Shown: piece by piece, positions 34,901 through 48,720 of the stretch
How positions within the stretch are numbered: position 1 is the stretch's first letter
How the letters are laid out: the number at the start of each line of letters is the position of its first letter
Assembly: GCF_021130785.1 (NCBI RefSeq)
Contig: NW_025777649.1
Span: 19,442 to 83,441, forward strand
Source: Homalodisca vitripennis
Lineage: Eukaryota; Arthropoda; Insecta; Hemiptera; Cicadellidae
Direction: 5' to 3'
Length of the DNA: 64,000 nt
The notes under the pieces: model-generated
What the model was told of the DNA's origin: nothing
Seen by the model: the letters and a program-made list of their open reading frames with translations, nothing else
Databases searched by the model: none
Made by a program: the position numbers and the translations under genes

Positions 34901-35197
34901 ATTGATAACTAGATAGTGAGCAGGGGTCTGCAGTAATAATTGATAACTAAATAGTGAGCAGGGGTCTGCAGTAATAATATTGATAACTAGATAGTGAGCA
35001 GGGGTCTGCAGTAATAATATTGATAACTAGATAGTGAGCAGGGGTCTGCAGTAATAATTGATAACTAGATAGTGAGCAGGGGTCTGCAGTAATAGTTTAT
35101 AACTAGATAGTGAGCAGGGGTATGCAGTAATAATTGATAAATAGATCGTGAGCAGGGGTCTGCAGTAATAATTGATAACTAGATAGTGAGCAGGGTT
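34901..35197 (+). repeat. Minisatellite, 37-40 bp unit, seven full copies and one partial
   Basis: The unit contains TTGATAACTAGATAGTGAGC then AGGGGTCTGCAGTAATAA. Unit length varies between 37 and 40 bp through the optional insertion of AT or ATA between TAATA and TTGATA. Copies start near 34,901, 34,939, 34,979, 35,019, 35,057, 35,094, 35,132 and 35,170. The last is truncated after GAGCAGGGTTC. Confidence 0.97.
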
Positions 35198-36287
35198 CAG
35201 AAGTTAAAATTCATTGAAAAATTTATTAATCATTATAAATAAATTCGATATTCAAATATTTGCAAGGTAGATATTGTGATCAGAATTGCACCATCTTCAA
35301 CGGGTAAAATAATGGTAATATTTCTAAAAGATTTGTTTTATTATAATTACCTATGAATCTCTGCTTAACACTTCTACGTGACGTTCAGTAAACAGCCAGA
35401 CTTACCTTGCCACACAACCGGGGTAACTCTCTGTCCTCCTGAGATATTATTGAGAGAAGCATGTTATAATGTTCATTTTCTTCATTTAATGATAGATTTT
35501 CGAATATTAAAAATTATTTAATACGTATTGTATAATATACCATTTTATATCGCAAGTGATATGTTCATTGTTAATTAATCACAACGAGGAAACACTTTAT
35601 AAAACATTTTATGAGAAATATGGTATGTCCGAGTTGCGAGAATCGATATGATCCATACAACGTAAAATGTAAATTTTAATACGGTTTTGGTCCCAGGTTA
35701 TTTATAATTTAATTTTTTCCGGTTTTGAGGTAAGTGAGAAAACCTGTAAATTTACGTAACATGTTTTAGAAAACTTTATATTGACAATCGAAGAAACATC
35801 CATATACAAAAGGATTTTTATTAAAATTGTGTATGCTGTTTGGAAATTAAACTTTGCTATTGATGGAAATGGAGGTGAAAAACCAAAGTTCATTGAATGT
35901 TTTAAAATATTAAATTGTTTGGTATTATCATGTTATTACATACATCAATTAGTTAAAAATTATAATTGTACGCGTATCTTTGGTGACAATAAAATTTCTA
36001 ACATAGCAAAAAATGTTTCATTGCATTACTAATATTTTTGGTTACTGCATAAACGGCTATTCACACTCTACTATGAGATCTAAATTTTGGTCAGTTTGCA
36101 ATCAATAGAAAAAAATCTTTAAAATGGCAACCAAGTTAACTTTTATTGTTTATTCTTGTTCTATTGGCATACTATTATTCACAACTTTAATGCTAAATAC
36201 AATTGACCTGAAAATTGAATAAAGAGGAAAGGAAATGCTGAGCGTAATTATTTTAAATCCGAGATTGACACTTGCTCGTTGTATAGA
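35198..36287. other. No gene seen
   Basis: AT-rich. Overlapping frames on opposite strands at 35.70-36.03 kb have no domain and reflect composition. Confidence 0.4.
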
Positions 36288-36392
36288 ACAGGAGTAGTTG
36301 GTGTCAAAGTGAAGTATTGTCCAATTACCCTTTGCTGCCTGACGGCGAGACGCTCATATCAGGTCAGTTTATTGGCAAAGAAATTACTAAGG
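36288..36392 (-). repeat. Short inverted-repeat pair member
   Basis: Reverse-complement partner of 31,740-31,840 (AGTAGTTGGTGTC, TGTCCAATTACCCTTT, GGTCAGTTTATTGGC). Confidence 0.7.
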
Positions 36393-36879
36393 AGGAAACC
36401 AGAAAGTAATATTAATAACAGAAGAAAAGAGTCTGTACCCGTTGATATAAATGACAGGATGAACGTAGATCATCCATAATGTTTTGGCTACTTTATTCAT
36501 AACTTATTACTTGAAAGGTACGAATCTGTACGTTATTAATGATGTATAGTACGAGTATTCATCCACTATCTAGTGAAATCAAATCGTGAAAAAACAGTAA
36601 ACAAAATACATGGCATATTAGCCGTCAATTTATAAATTAAAAATATTATTCATTCATCCTACATTAAAACCACATTCAAACTTACAACACTCAAAGATTC
36701 ACAAGAATGTTTCCTTACTAATGCGGAGAGCCTGAAATAATTGCTTTTAAGAATGAGTCCTGTAGGCTCCCGAAGTGGGTTCACACTGACTATATTTTTT
36801 GTATGGAAAAGGTATGCAGAATATTTATTACAGTCTGCATGATCCACCAGGCCCTACCATTCTCATAAGGAAACCTTTT

Positions 36880-37100
36880 AATCTCTGTGAAATACTTGTG
36901 CAAAGACAGGAGGTCTCGCAACATAGCAGTCGCCAGGACAACCAGCTTCACTTCCCCAGAGTGAGGCTGGAAGTCGGTAGGATGAGCTTTTCCTACTTTG
37001 GCCCAAATTGAACAATGACCTACCCGGTAGCTTGAAGAGCACACAATCTCTGTGTTGTTTTAGATCTAAATTGAAGGATTTATTATACCTAGTTGTAAGT
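36880..37100 (+). pseudogene. Non-LTR retrotransposon C-terminal remnant (third lineage)
   Basis: Reads SRQDNQLHFPRVRLEVGRMS then FSYFGPN and a stop at 37,009-37,011. Beyond it, TYPVA and RAHNLCVVLDLN with more stops continue the pattern. LINE polyproteins of the CR1/RTE type end with (N/R)xRxxxxLxxPR, SFxYxGPxxWNxLPxxxR and SLxxFKxxLK blocks; the order and spacing fit. Downstream 3'-UTR-like sequence may run to about 37,255, where AAATAAAAGGCATTATTATT looks like a degenerate tail. Confidence 0.65.
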
Positions 37101-37259
37101 GACTGTTGCGTATTTTAACCTAAAAAATTTAGCTTTAGATTATTTATGAATTGAATTAGAATAGCCAACCTTAGTATAAGTTCTTAGTGTTAAGTTTGAC
37201 TTTAGTTGATCTGTAAAGCAGTTTGTACTGAGAGACGCTCCAAATAAAAGGCATTATTA

Positions 37260-40200
37260 TTTATAAAATGTGAGAAGGAGGAATTCTTAAGGATGAGTAG
37301 GCTAGTTCTGCAACCATATTCCAGTAGGAAATATTCTTATCTTCTCTCCTTAAGTAGGTCGCCGCCTTCTCAGGTTATGGGTAGTAGTTATTACTGTAGA
37401 TGTTCTTATGAAGAAGGATCATCACAAAGCCTACCTTGGAAGATGACTATTGTTAGTGGTTACTAGCCAGGACATGGTGAGTGTTGTTCCAAATTGCTTT
37501 GGCGGGAGAGACTGGCACAGAGCCTTATATCAGCCCTCTCCTTTGCCTATGGTGAGATAACTGAGATAATTGACTGAGCTCACCGGATCTATACAGGAGC
37601 ACCCATAATGTTACATATCCTGAATATTCTGTCAAAACATGTGCAATAGGAAGAAATCAGATTTCAGATATCTAAATGAAGTGAACTAATTCCTGTATCA
37701 CTAAACGAAAAAAGTAGGAGAATCCTGTTTTCTTCACAATCAATCCAATAAGAAAACAGAAACTTTAAGTAAGAAATTTTAAATTCCTACGGTTCTCTTG
37801 CAAATTCTATGTTCTACTTTATGTCTACTTTATGAATATAAATAAATAAATAAATGTCTATTTGGAATTGAAAAGTAAAATTAGAAAATACAAGAACTAT
37901 ACTTTCTGTTATGCCAATTTGTTGTTGGCATAATAATCACACTTTTAAATTATGAATATTTTACTTACTATATTATTTGATCATAAAGTAGGAATTACTA
38001 AAATATATAACAATTGTTGAAGAGGAAAATAAATTAATTATCCATAGTATTGCCCCTAATCCCAGGCCCAATATCCTTGAGTGTAAATACTAAGGCTGTC
38101 CGGTAGGAATCAAGACAAACAAGCCGCTAATCAGTGCTTCTGCTAGATTATTGCTAGCACCACCAGATCTAACTGAGATGTGTCCTGATGTCTCCTGAGT
38201 CTGGTACTTGTTAATGAGTGTTTTACGGTGATGGACATTTCCTGCAGCGATAATAGAGACTCAGATATGATGAAAATCTGATAGTCTAGCCTTATTTAAC
38301 AACTTGTCATGCTCAAGAGCTCTTATAGTTTCAGTGAAAGATTTAAATAGGATACATTCAGGCATCAACATCTTCTAATAACCTAATTCATATCATAGAT
38401 AGTTGGGACACACTCCTAGTGTAGATAAACGTTATTGTTGATATAAATCAATAATAATGGAACAATATTGCCGAGCAATCTTGGATTGGAGTAAGGTGTT
38501 ATCTCCTATTATAGTAAAGTCTCTCCCTCAGTCTAAACAAGCAAGGGGGTCAACGCCCTTATGTAATATGTATTCGTTAGCAAAGGCCCTTTAAGAGCCG
38601 TACTAGAGTGCAAAAAAGGTTTGCTTATGAGGGAGTTTTTTGGAAATTTATTATCTGTGCCATAACAAGACAAAATTATTTCGAAAATAAGGATTCCAAC
38701 GTACCCAACAGTCTTGTTCATTCAAACAGCTCTGAATCTAAGGATGATTATGAGTGAGTACATATAGAATTTTGAATACATAGACACTTTGAATCTTTTA
38801 ATGCAATACATAAAAACATAAATATTTTAAAAATATTACGTAAAAAAATTTTGAAAATAAAACACCTCCTGAATGTGTAATGCCGAATTTAGAAGCTAGA
38901 AAATAAAATAACTCGTACTAAAACATTTTTGAGTTGTGGCGAATGATAAAAATTACCTCATTTATAGGTACATCGCGCTTTTTAAACAGAGCGTAACTAG
39001 GAAATTTGGATCGTATTACTGATAACGTCGTTGAATAATAATATAGTCAAGTTTAATTTCATAAAGTCACTTATAATGAAGGTCAACTTCTCACTATCGT
39101 CGAAGCAGTGATACGTAATCTTCATACTAGGTAAGTTATGTAACAAACCAATTACTTTTATATATAAAATTACACTATACTTGTATTACGCGTTTCCATT
39201 GAATATTAATCTATCTGTTACGTGAAGATCTAGATGTTTCATCTCTAAAATTGAAAGAATTCATCAAAAAAACTAGTTAATTTTATCAACAGGGCATTTG
39301 AATGCAGAAGCAACTTGCATATTGATGCAACCAACCATAGTTTATAACTACACTTTGAACTCTAGTATTAATTTTTGTAAATATAAGCAATGTATCCTGT
39401 TTCAAAATAACAAACGTTGAAATGTTTTACCAGTAATTGGATGCTGAACTTTTTTATCTCAGACAGGATAAACACTTTTCAGACGAAAATGATTGACATT
39501 TTGGCAATGCATTTAAATAGCAGTTAATTATCATTGAGAACTCTGTACTTCAAAACAGAACTGGTAGCCTGTACAGTTGAGTAAAGTTGAAAAAATCTAA
39601 AACTATATAAATGTTTTTAAAATAATTTTAGATGCAGAAGTCGTATGACAACGAGATATAATTCTAAAGTTTACTATGTCGTGATCCCATATTCTTACAA
39701 AGTTTTAAGTTGCTTAATCAAATAAGCCATTATTAAAGGTAATTAAAATGTGGCAAATTAAAAAAAAAAACTAAGAGTTCGCAGAGATTATGTTACATTT
39801 TAGAGAATTTTTAGATCTCGGTTGATATGGCAATAACAGGTAATTAAGGGCGACCAATTTGAAAATTACAATCTATATTTCCTGGACACTATGAAACGTG
39901 AAGTTGGCCTTTTTGTACGTTGGAATAAAGCCTTCAGATTCCCAAATCCCTTCAATACAGATAATTTAGAATCTCTCTGTTTAAAAATAAACAGAAAATG
40001 TATAAATTTTTAAATAGATTAAACTAAAACGTCATTAGACGTAACCACAGTCTAGTATCCGTGGACATAACAGTTCGATAATACTCTTATTAACGCTCGG
40101 TAGAGTAGTCGCTGCTCGCAGGGTAGGGATTATACGGTAGAGCTGATGTGTGTAAGACTTGATGATGATATAGCTAGGTTATAGTGACATTTACCAACCT

Positions 40201-41150
40201 CCCTCCACCACCACTTTGCAACGTGATGCGCTTTTTTACACGAGGATACTCAGTAGCAGTCTTGTGTGGTCCTTAACTAGGAGAACCTGCTTTATAGTTG
40301 TAAGATGAAGTAGTTAAACCTTTTATAATATTTAATAATAGTTTTATAGTAGATATCGTATAACATAACTAAGATGGAGTGGTTATAAATTAATCAAAAT
40401 ATTAGACCTCCAGCCAGTGAAACAAATGGTGTCATTTCATGAGAAAATGACCCATGATTATTGAATTTTAAACAAAGTTATAATTGACAACGTATAAATA
40501 TCGTGTAGGTATTATAACATTTGAATAGGGAGGTATCTGCGAAAGTTAACTAAATCCTCTGTGTCCATGTTTCTAGAAACCTCCATTTTTATCACCATCT
40601 TTTCACTGGTATATCCTAAACATTGTACGATCTCACGCTGAGAGTTATTTACCTTTTAAATGACATAATCTTCTTGCACTCTGAACCTTTGTGACTATCT
40701 TAGCCTCTGAAAGCTTCCCTTAACTAGAATCCTCAGCTTCTGGGACAAACTGATCTCTGGACCTCGAGTAGCATTACCACAATCATCTAATATTACATTT
40801 GGTCAATAGGATATACAAGCCTCTGGAACCAGCTTATTTACGAAGGAAGATTTTAAAAGGACCAGGTTGTTGGTAAAGCTATGATGTTAAATGTCGCAGA
40901 CTCAGATAGCTCCCACTTATGAAAGCCACGATTTGGGGAAATTTAAGACTGATCTAAAGTTGCCCCACTACATATGCTCTATTATCTTCCCCATACATCT
41001 ATAAACCATATTATCTGAAGCTATGACCTCTATTACCTCTTATACTCTAGGATATCTGGCTTATCAAAGCTCCATTTTCAGATATCACACCTTGACTGTT
41101 ATTAGACATGCAGAAAGCTCTTCATCTGTTAAAACAGGTAAAACATATTA
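37260..41150. other. Long stretch with no gene recognised
   Basis: AT-rich with slightly GC-richer patches at about 37.35-37.60, 38.05-38.30, 40.10-40.28 and 40.70-41.05 kb. The last reads WG-like FGKFKTDLKLPHY in one frame (about 40,930-40,970), weakly like a LINE C-terminus but too short to call. No exon-intron structure seen. Confidence 0.35.
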
Positions 41151-41159
41151 TTCAACAGT

Positions 41160-41480
41160 AATGGTTATTAAATTTATAGATTTCCATGGAAACGACAGTG
41201 AAACATACGAGTTATTTAAATTTTGTTAGATAGTAATTTTGTTAGTGTTCTTCAAAAGTAGTTTAACTCTCAGTGAGCTGGAGAACCACCACCAGGAACA
41301 GGATGTGATGTCGAGAAGCAGGACCAGGACCAGGACCTACAGGGATAAGTTTCTTTATTATTAAGAAATAACTCTTTCCGCTCTTTCTATCTCCTGCTAC
41401 CCAAAGCAGTATACATCCTATTGATTGGTGTTGTGATTAATAGTCGTGGTATTAATCACAGCAACAATCACTCGATTAAA
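41160..41480 (+). repeat. Core of the dispersed repeat family (plus)
   Basis: TTCCATGGAAACGACAG (41,182-41,198), GAACCACCACCAGGAACAGG (41,283-41,302), CAGGACCAGGACCAGGACCT (41,319-41,338) and AAAGCAGTATACATCCTATT (41,402-41,421). Same order and spacing as in the arms. Confidence 0.8.
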
Positions 41481-42035
41481 ATGTAAACATGATTTTTATA
41501 TTTTGTGGAATGTAAATTTGGACTCCATAATTGTTTTGTAAAGATTATTATATTTTAAAATTAAATTTATTTGTCTTATGAGATAGATGTTGATAAACTT
41601 GTATGTTGAGCTGTATCCTTCAGAAAAATTTTATAACGGTGGAGGTAATAAGGCGGGTTTTTAAATAGTTATAAAAGAGTTTAAATCAATACTTGTTACT
41701 TATGTCTAACAGCCATATGTTTGAAATTTTCATAATATAAATGTAGACAATTAATTTCAATTAAATTGTTAAAATTCGATATAAAACACACTTTAGCAAA
41801 GAGCCTTAGTCTACAGGCCTCACTTCTGTTAAATCAATATTGAAATTTACACCAGTGATCTTTTTTATTGCACAACAATTGCAGAGGTAGAGTTTCATGC
41901 ATTTAATGACTCACTGGACTCCATTGAAGGTTTAAGAATAAACCTTGTCGCTTTGACTAATTTTAAATTTCCGTTTCTCGACTATAAAATGTGCTATCGT
42001 GAGAAATAATAAAACAGCTGTACTTTCACATTTAA

Positions 42036-42155
42036 AGGACACTAGCTGAAGAAATAGTTACCACACATAGTCTGCCATCATGATAGCTAATTAATTACTG
42101 TCTCAGCTTATCAACTGTAGAGCCCGAGTTCGAGTACAGGTACGGGAACGCTGTT
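42036..42155 (+). repeat. tRNA-like (SINE-like) module, copy 3
   Basis: CTGTCTCAGCTTATCAACTG and GAGCCCGAGTTCGAGTACAG match the module, but the A-box region is diverged. It lies about 0.85 kb downstream of the 41.2-kb core. Confidence 0.6.
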
Positions 42156-45000
42156 TTCACACTCTACCAGTTTTCTTAAACTAGCCTCCAGTATACAGAA
42201 GAGATTATACTTTTTTGAAATTTAACTCAAACATTTTCATAGTTTCACAATATATGTGTTTGGTTTTAAGCCAACCATTGAGGTTTCTAAATATCTGAGT
42301 TTATAAATTCACTAATACCGTAAACTAGTTTATTTAAGACGCAGAATGTTGTTAAAATATTAGAGCTATTAACACATTGCAGTACTGTACAGGATGCCAG
42401 ACATAATTAATACAGCATTATTATATAGAAACTGTAATAACTGTATTGATAATAATTTTAGTATATTTCCATCTTACGTCAGTCTGAAGGTGTGAGCAGT
42501 TCTCAGCGTGTTATAATATTACAAGATAAACTTCTAGAGACTAAGTTTAGTCAAAGTTATCTTTTTGTAACTGGTAAAAAAAAGTAATTTTCTACTTTTT
42601 ATATGGTCCTGGTAGCTGTACATGTTATATGATATTTTTGTAAAATTTACATGAAGAATTGCGGATGTTACCATAAAACGTCCAGCTTTAAAATTTATTC
42701 CTTAATCCAGCATTTATAATGTTTAATATTTTCACTACTTCTACTCCCTTAAGCACCCTTCCTTCCCCTATACAACACTTTTCGTTATAAACCCCTCTGT
42801 AGGATTAACTGTATGAAAATATAATCACCTTTTAAAAATTAAAATCTTGCAGAAAATTCTGTTTCAAATAATTCTATTTTCTTTGTAAAGTAAACACTAA
42901 TACCTAGATCATCAGCTATCTTGTGGTGAGGCGTCACAGGATAACTCTTCAGTTAATTAACAATCCATCGCATGACACAGGGACCATAATGTGAAAGATC
43001 ATTAAACATAACCTTTATATTTTTGTAGATAATACATAAATAAATTACGTTTTAAAAGTGTAATTTATATCCAACAGACGATAAAATATGGAGCAATCAC
43101 TACAGTAAACTTGCAATCTTCTTCACTTTAAATCATCACAGCGATTTACTCATCAATATGATAACCATGATCAATACAACAAAATCATACGCAAGAGAAA
43201 TACATTATAATATTATTTTCCGATCATAATACTATACAACATGTAATACTGTGTGTATATTGTAAATATGTTTTCCAATTTACATATTGCATCACCTGAG
43301 ATAGCAATATTTATTCAAACAGTTCAGGACTACAAATTACAATTTGCTTAATAGCACCCATTGATTAATGTAAAATATGTCACACGAGAAGAGCACCCTT
43401 GTAATCAAGAATCATTGCAAGTTCCATTACGAAGGCGTACAAAGCACATGTTGAAACTTGACTAGTCGGTTAGTTCTATTCCTTTTACATTTAGCATTTA
43501 ATGTTCTCTTTGAGTTCAAACAAATTAGAAACTTAATCACGTATCTTTGATAATCATGATATCACTTGTATTTGTAATAGGACTTAAAAATGTCAATAGT
43601 TTAGTTTAACTAATAACTGTTTTGTAAATTTTATGTAGCTATTGAAACAACATTATCAATTTGTAGTCTCCGTTGTTGATGTTAGGAATAATATTTACGA
43701 GGATGATGTTTATAGAGAGTAGGCAGTTCATTTTTGAAATTTACATGGTTTATGAACTGTCTATGTCCATTCTGATGTCAAGTCCATTGATAATCACAAA
43801 AGCCATTTTCACATTCAATAATCCTTTATTCAACTAATAAAGGCATTTAAAAGATTACAGTGTTACATACGACGGGATAAAAGTCAATTTTGAAGACTTT
43901 GACAACAAGGCGGTGAGGCGCTGTGTACAAGGAAGTACCTATAGTAGACAAAATATTTAAGTCTGTACGATTATATTGTTGTAACACATGCCGCGCATTC
44001 AAATATTGTTATAAAGAGTAGAGGCAGATCCCCTCTTAAGGCTTATTACGCCCATCCTCGTGGGCTTCTGGCATGTGCGGGGGTTTTATTATACAGAATA
44101 AGTAGAAGAGTTGAAGGTACTGAAAAACACTGTGCCTGGTCACACACAGGTTATGAATCTGTGGTCTCTTTCTGTGTCAGATCCAAAGTACAAAGTCCTA
44201 TACCGTGCGGTTATCGACTCTACCAATACCGGTTAGTATTTTTAACATTGGTTGCATGCATTATTATTATTATTGCATCTATTCCATTGTATATTATATA
44301 ATTTTACAGAAAAGTGTGTGCTCCATTATATGCTTATAACGTAGTACGTAGTATATACGTAGTTTCACTCTTCAAATTTAGGATCCTAAAACATCTCTAG
44401 TTATTTTCAAGTCAGAAATATGTTCCAGTGTCCATTATATATTTTTGGTGTGTTTAATTAGCCATTGAAAAAAGACATATCTATAAAGTATTTGAAATAT
44501 GAATTTAAAAAATCTTATCTGAAATACTCTAATCGTAAATGAGGAATTGGATTTTTTGGTTAGTAGTTTTTGTTATGAGTATAAATGTTTTTATGAATAT
44601 TTTTGTCTATCTACACATGGACTTTTTTTGTATAAAAAAATCAATACGTTATATTGGGTCAGCTCTTTGAGTTATGTATGAAAAACGATTGAGTACTAAG
44701 ACATGAATAAAAATGAATAGTGTTTGTAAAAAACAGTATTTTATACCTTTTAACAAGTTCCACCATGTTAATGAATGTGTGGAATATAAAATTAGTGAAT
44801 TGATTAAGTTTATGTTTTTATTTTAAATGGGTAATAGGTTTTAAATGTAACAGTACATTAGTGTCTCCATCTTAATTCGGGGAAAAAGTATTATTTTTGT
44901 ATTATTTACACACCAACGCTATATTGGAAAGTCAAGTGTATGATAGTATTAATTTAAAAATATCTCAAAGAATTTTCTTAATGGAAGAGATTCCTCAATC
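42156..45000. other. No gene seen
   Basis: AT-rich. A GC-richer patch at 44,030-44,090 (GCCCATCCTCGTGGGC hairpin at about 44,049-44,064) is not assigned to any class. Confidence 0.35.
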
Positions 45001-45784
45001 AAAAGAGAGAATGCATTAGGTGAAAGAATATAACGTCCTGTGCGGATATGGTCTCCTTTCTACCTTTTAAGCCAACATAAAGTATATAACAACTCCTTAT
45101 ATTTAACCTTCTCTAATATGTATATTTATTTTAAAAATACCACATGTAAATTTGGATGTGGCGTTGTTTATCTTTTTATTTGGAAAATACAATATTTCAC
45201 TTTTCTAACTTGCTTTATCACATTAAAGTGATCATGTTTTAAGGTACAGGTGAGTAATCAATGTCAACTATACAATAATTACGAAGAGTCCATTAAGCCA
45301 GTGCGACAACCCGACTAGTATTATGGCAGAGGTTTGATAACTTGATATTGTGTATGAAAATAGTTCACATACTGTCAATTGTATACAAGAGTTAATAAGC
45401 TGAAGGTAAAGCACCTCAGACTATTTAAAAAATATATGAAATTACATTTATTCCTCAACCTCTCACCGTTCTTTCTAATTATTTATTGCTTACTTAATAA
45501 CATAGTACCTTATTTACTAAATAACTATACAATTGCAGTTTAAGAACACTGTAATGTAGACTAATTGAATTATATACATCAAAGAGAAAACTTTAATCAA
45601 ATTTCCGAGGTGATTTTTAGTTACAGATATACTGTCATCATCGAATAGTGTCTGTTGATATTATATCCAAGCGATAATAATTTATCACATAACCCATACT
45701 CTAGGATGGGACACATATTATTTTTGTATTTTGGATGTATGTGTATGAATAATCAGATAAGAATAATCAATTTAATTTTATGTT

Positions 45785-46335
45785 ATTCGTCGTAACGTAA
45801 ACAAGCAGGTGAAGGTAAAAACTAAAATAAAAATTTAAAATTTAAACATACACAGCAGTCTATGTATTTTTAAATCCATGGAAACCACAAAGGACAGGTA
45901 TTTCAATGTTTTAGATTAGTAAAGAAGTGGTGTTTACAAAAGTCGTTGATTTCATACCATGCCGTGTTGGAGAAGCGTGATCAAGAACAAGATGCAATTA
46001 TAAAGCATGACAAGGGCCAGGACATTTTATAGTACATTTTCATATTCAAAGCTGCTCAACACGCAGGACGTGGAAAATCTACACCAATAGTGTAATTGCA
46101 AAGACCAGGATCAGCACAAGGACTTAGAGATGAGTTGCTTTAATGATTTATAAATCAAAATATTCGTCTTACTAAAAGCAATTTATATCCTAGTATTTCC
46201 TCAGTTTTTAAGGAAATTTACATTAAGTATATTACTTGTATCGTGAGCATTATGATAATCAACAAATAAAAAGAACTTGTGATTTAGGGTTTTAAATTCT
46301 TTTGGTACTCTAAGCGTGCAAAAAGAATCAGTACA
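45785..46335 (+). repeat. Core of the dispersed repeat family (plus)
   Basis: CCATGG at 45,876-45,881, the GTTGGAGAAGCGTGATCAAG block at about 45,965, AAGACCAGGATCAGCACAAG at 46,101-46,120, GCAATTTATATCCTAG at about 46,179-46,194 and the GGTACTCTAAGCGTGCAAAA block at 46,303-46,322. Confidence 0.8.
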
Positions 46336-46759
46336 TAATGTCCACAGGCGAATGATCCAATCTTTCTTTTCAGATCAATTGATAAATATCTTTAAAAAGT
46401 GTAAAGATTACTAAGAGAATTATTTACTTTTAAATCTCTAAAGAGACTTTTTTAAGAATGTTATAGCAGAGTACATATTTAAAATAAGTTAAAATTAGTG
46501 AATGCTAGCTGACATAGCATTAAAATATAAAACTTTATCGCCTTAACTAGTTTAAACTCATTAATTAAATAACGATATTCTCCAGATTTGTAGAGAAATA
46601 TTGTCTATAATTTTTAATTCATCTAATTAGTTACTGAGATTACCACTAGAGCACTCTTCCAATTTAAAAAATATCAAAAATTAATAAATTTAAGTGATAC
46701 AGTTATAGAAACAAATTATTAGATTCCATTGCCACCATTAAATTTCAATCAAACTAAAT

Positions 46760-48540
46760 ATAATTATATAACTCTGTTTAAGGCCAAAGTATAATTAATG
46801 AATCGTTATCGAGAATATTAGTGAACATATTTAAATAATTGTAGGTTGTGTTGTTTCTAGTAGTTTTTGTACGTTATTACAATGGATACACCAAAGTACT
46901 GTACATTAACACCTCCTAATATTTGAAAATGCTCTTGGAGTAAATAAAAATAAAAAAAGTTATTATTGAGAAAAGGTAAGGTTTTACAATTTAAATTACT
47001 CATTGCTCTAATCTTCTGGAAATGTTTTGCGTAAATACTTGAGTCGGCAAGTAAACTGAGTCGGTTAATAGGGTTGAAGTGATGAAACATTACTCAGTGT
47101 GAAGTCGGACTGAGTGAGTAATGAAGCGGAGAGAGCTGATGGGTTTTTTCATGAAAAACATGCAGCTATTGTTAGTCATTTTATTGCTTAGGAATATTAT
47201 AGAATTCTTCTTTTATAAAGTATGAAAGGAAATACAAAACCACACAAAACTTCTTGTGCATTACTCCACTAAAATATTAGTTTTATTTAGTTAGCAATAT
47301 CCATTATTTAATATGAAAAGAAAACATTAAAAAAGTCCGTCTGACCTTACAATATAATACATATGATTACTTTTAGGAACAAACTTATAATTGATTGGAA
47401 ATAAAACTACCGACAGTTAAAAGCTAATAATACGCTCTTATAAATCTAATAATTTGTTTCGTTGAAATATTTTGATAAAACACATTTAGTACGATGCTAC
47501 TCGTGCAACAAGTATAACCCAAATTTACTCCAGGTTTCTTATTTTGTGTTGTACATTGACACTTTAGCTGCAATCCGAAAGATTAAAAATTAATTAAAAA
47601 ACCGGAAGACTCAACATTATTTAAACACTACAAATTTTGTTGTAATATATGACGTAGTAAATTATTGTTGCATACTTGATATGCGTAATACGTAATATTT
47701 ATGATTAAATATTGTTTACTGATATATCAATTGAAATTCCTGTGATTTATTTGAGACGCTCTCAATTAGAAAATTTCAATTTGTGGCTTTGACTTTGATT
47801 TTCAAGATACATAAAATGACCGAAAACATGGACTATTTGGAAGGATAGGGTAGCTCTTCTTGCACCCTCCGAATTTCTTTATGTTAATTACTTAAAAAGG
47901 TAATTTGAGGTACTCAGTATGAGTATAAATATATTTTTATTTTAAAGTATAATGCTAACAAATATGTTTTGCTGAACGAGCCGCAAAAATAAAAGTGACT
48001 TATAATTAAAACAAAACAAACTGTTTAAATATTTCTGGCTATATTATACAGAATAAACTATGGTAGTAAAATTAAAGAAAGCTCTTATATATTCTAAATA
48101 AAGGTAGTGCAAATGATAATGGTTTAAATAATTAATTTCAATTACAAGTGTTTTTGGCAACTTCCGTACCAATCGATTTTTGGAAGATATATGTTTTTTA
48201 TATATGCTTTTTTATATAATTTGCGTCCTCAGAATTAGTATATTACACCATCCTAACCAACCTATATATGTTTATGTTACATTTTTTTATTAGCATGTTT
48301 TAACATACTAGTTCTGAAGATATTATTAAAAAAGAAAATTAGAAAAATTTCTTCATTGGTAGGAACATCGTAATAGAATATTATATCTTTTTATACGTAG
48401 ATTCAAAGTAAGTAGCTTTTTTATATTTAAATACTATTAACTTAGGATTATTATTGCAACCATATTTAAATATCATAATTAAAGCTTTAAATAATCTAAA
48501 AATATACAACAATGTAGTTATAATTTTACTTGCGAATGAT
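46760..48540. other. Poorly conserved interior of the long unit, no gene
   Basis: AT-rich; no frame or motif recognised and little match to the other units, so this part is either fast-evolving or inserted. Confidence 0.4.
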
Positions 48541-48554
48541 GAGTTTATATCCAG

Positions 48555-48720
48555 TTCACCTTCCTCATACGTCTAGCGTTTGAAATCTCATACTGTTGCA
48601 GACTTTACTCCTGAGATCTGGAGTCATGTTCGTCTAAAGGGACCCAAAAATAAGCGGCGACGAAAAACTAAAAAGCTCATAAAACCCCCTTCAAAGTTTC
48701 GACATCATGAGCATCCAGAT
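48555..48720 (+). repeat. End block of the long unit, copy
   Basis: TTCACCTTCCTCATACGTCT, GATCTGGAGTCATGTTCGTC and CAAAAATAAG parallel TTCACCTTCTTCTTAGTGCA, AATCTCGAGTCATGTTCATC and CAAAAATATT at 53,968-54,058, in the same orientation. Confidence 0.75.

Larger units (their letters stand above)
45005..48720 (+). repeat. Long repeat unit, direct copy of the right arm order
   Basis: Same module order as 49,717-54,110 on the same strand: GTCCTGTGCGGATATGGTC (45,034-45,052; partner near 49,739), CCAGTGCGACAACCCGACTA (45,299), CGTAACGTAAACAAGCAGG (45,790), ATCCATGGAAACCACAAAGG (45,874), AAGACCAGGATCAGC (46,101), GGTACTCTAAGCGTGC (46,303), TTAGATTCCATTGCCACC (46,719) and the end block GGAGTCATGTTCGTC (48,620). 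Internal lengths differ by indels. No coding frame. Confidence 0.7.

Noticed and set aside
34901..35197. Regular repeats considered as a CRISPR array
   Set aside because: The units are contiguous with no unique spacers, and the genome is plainly eukaryotic. It is a minisatellite.
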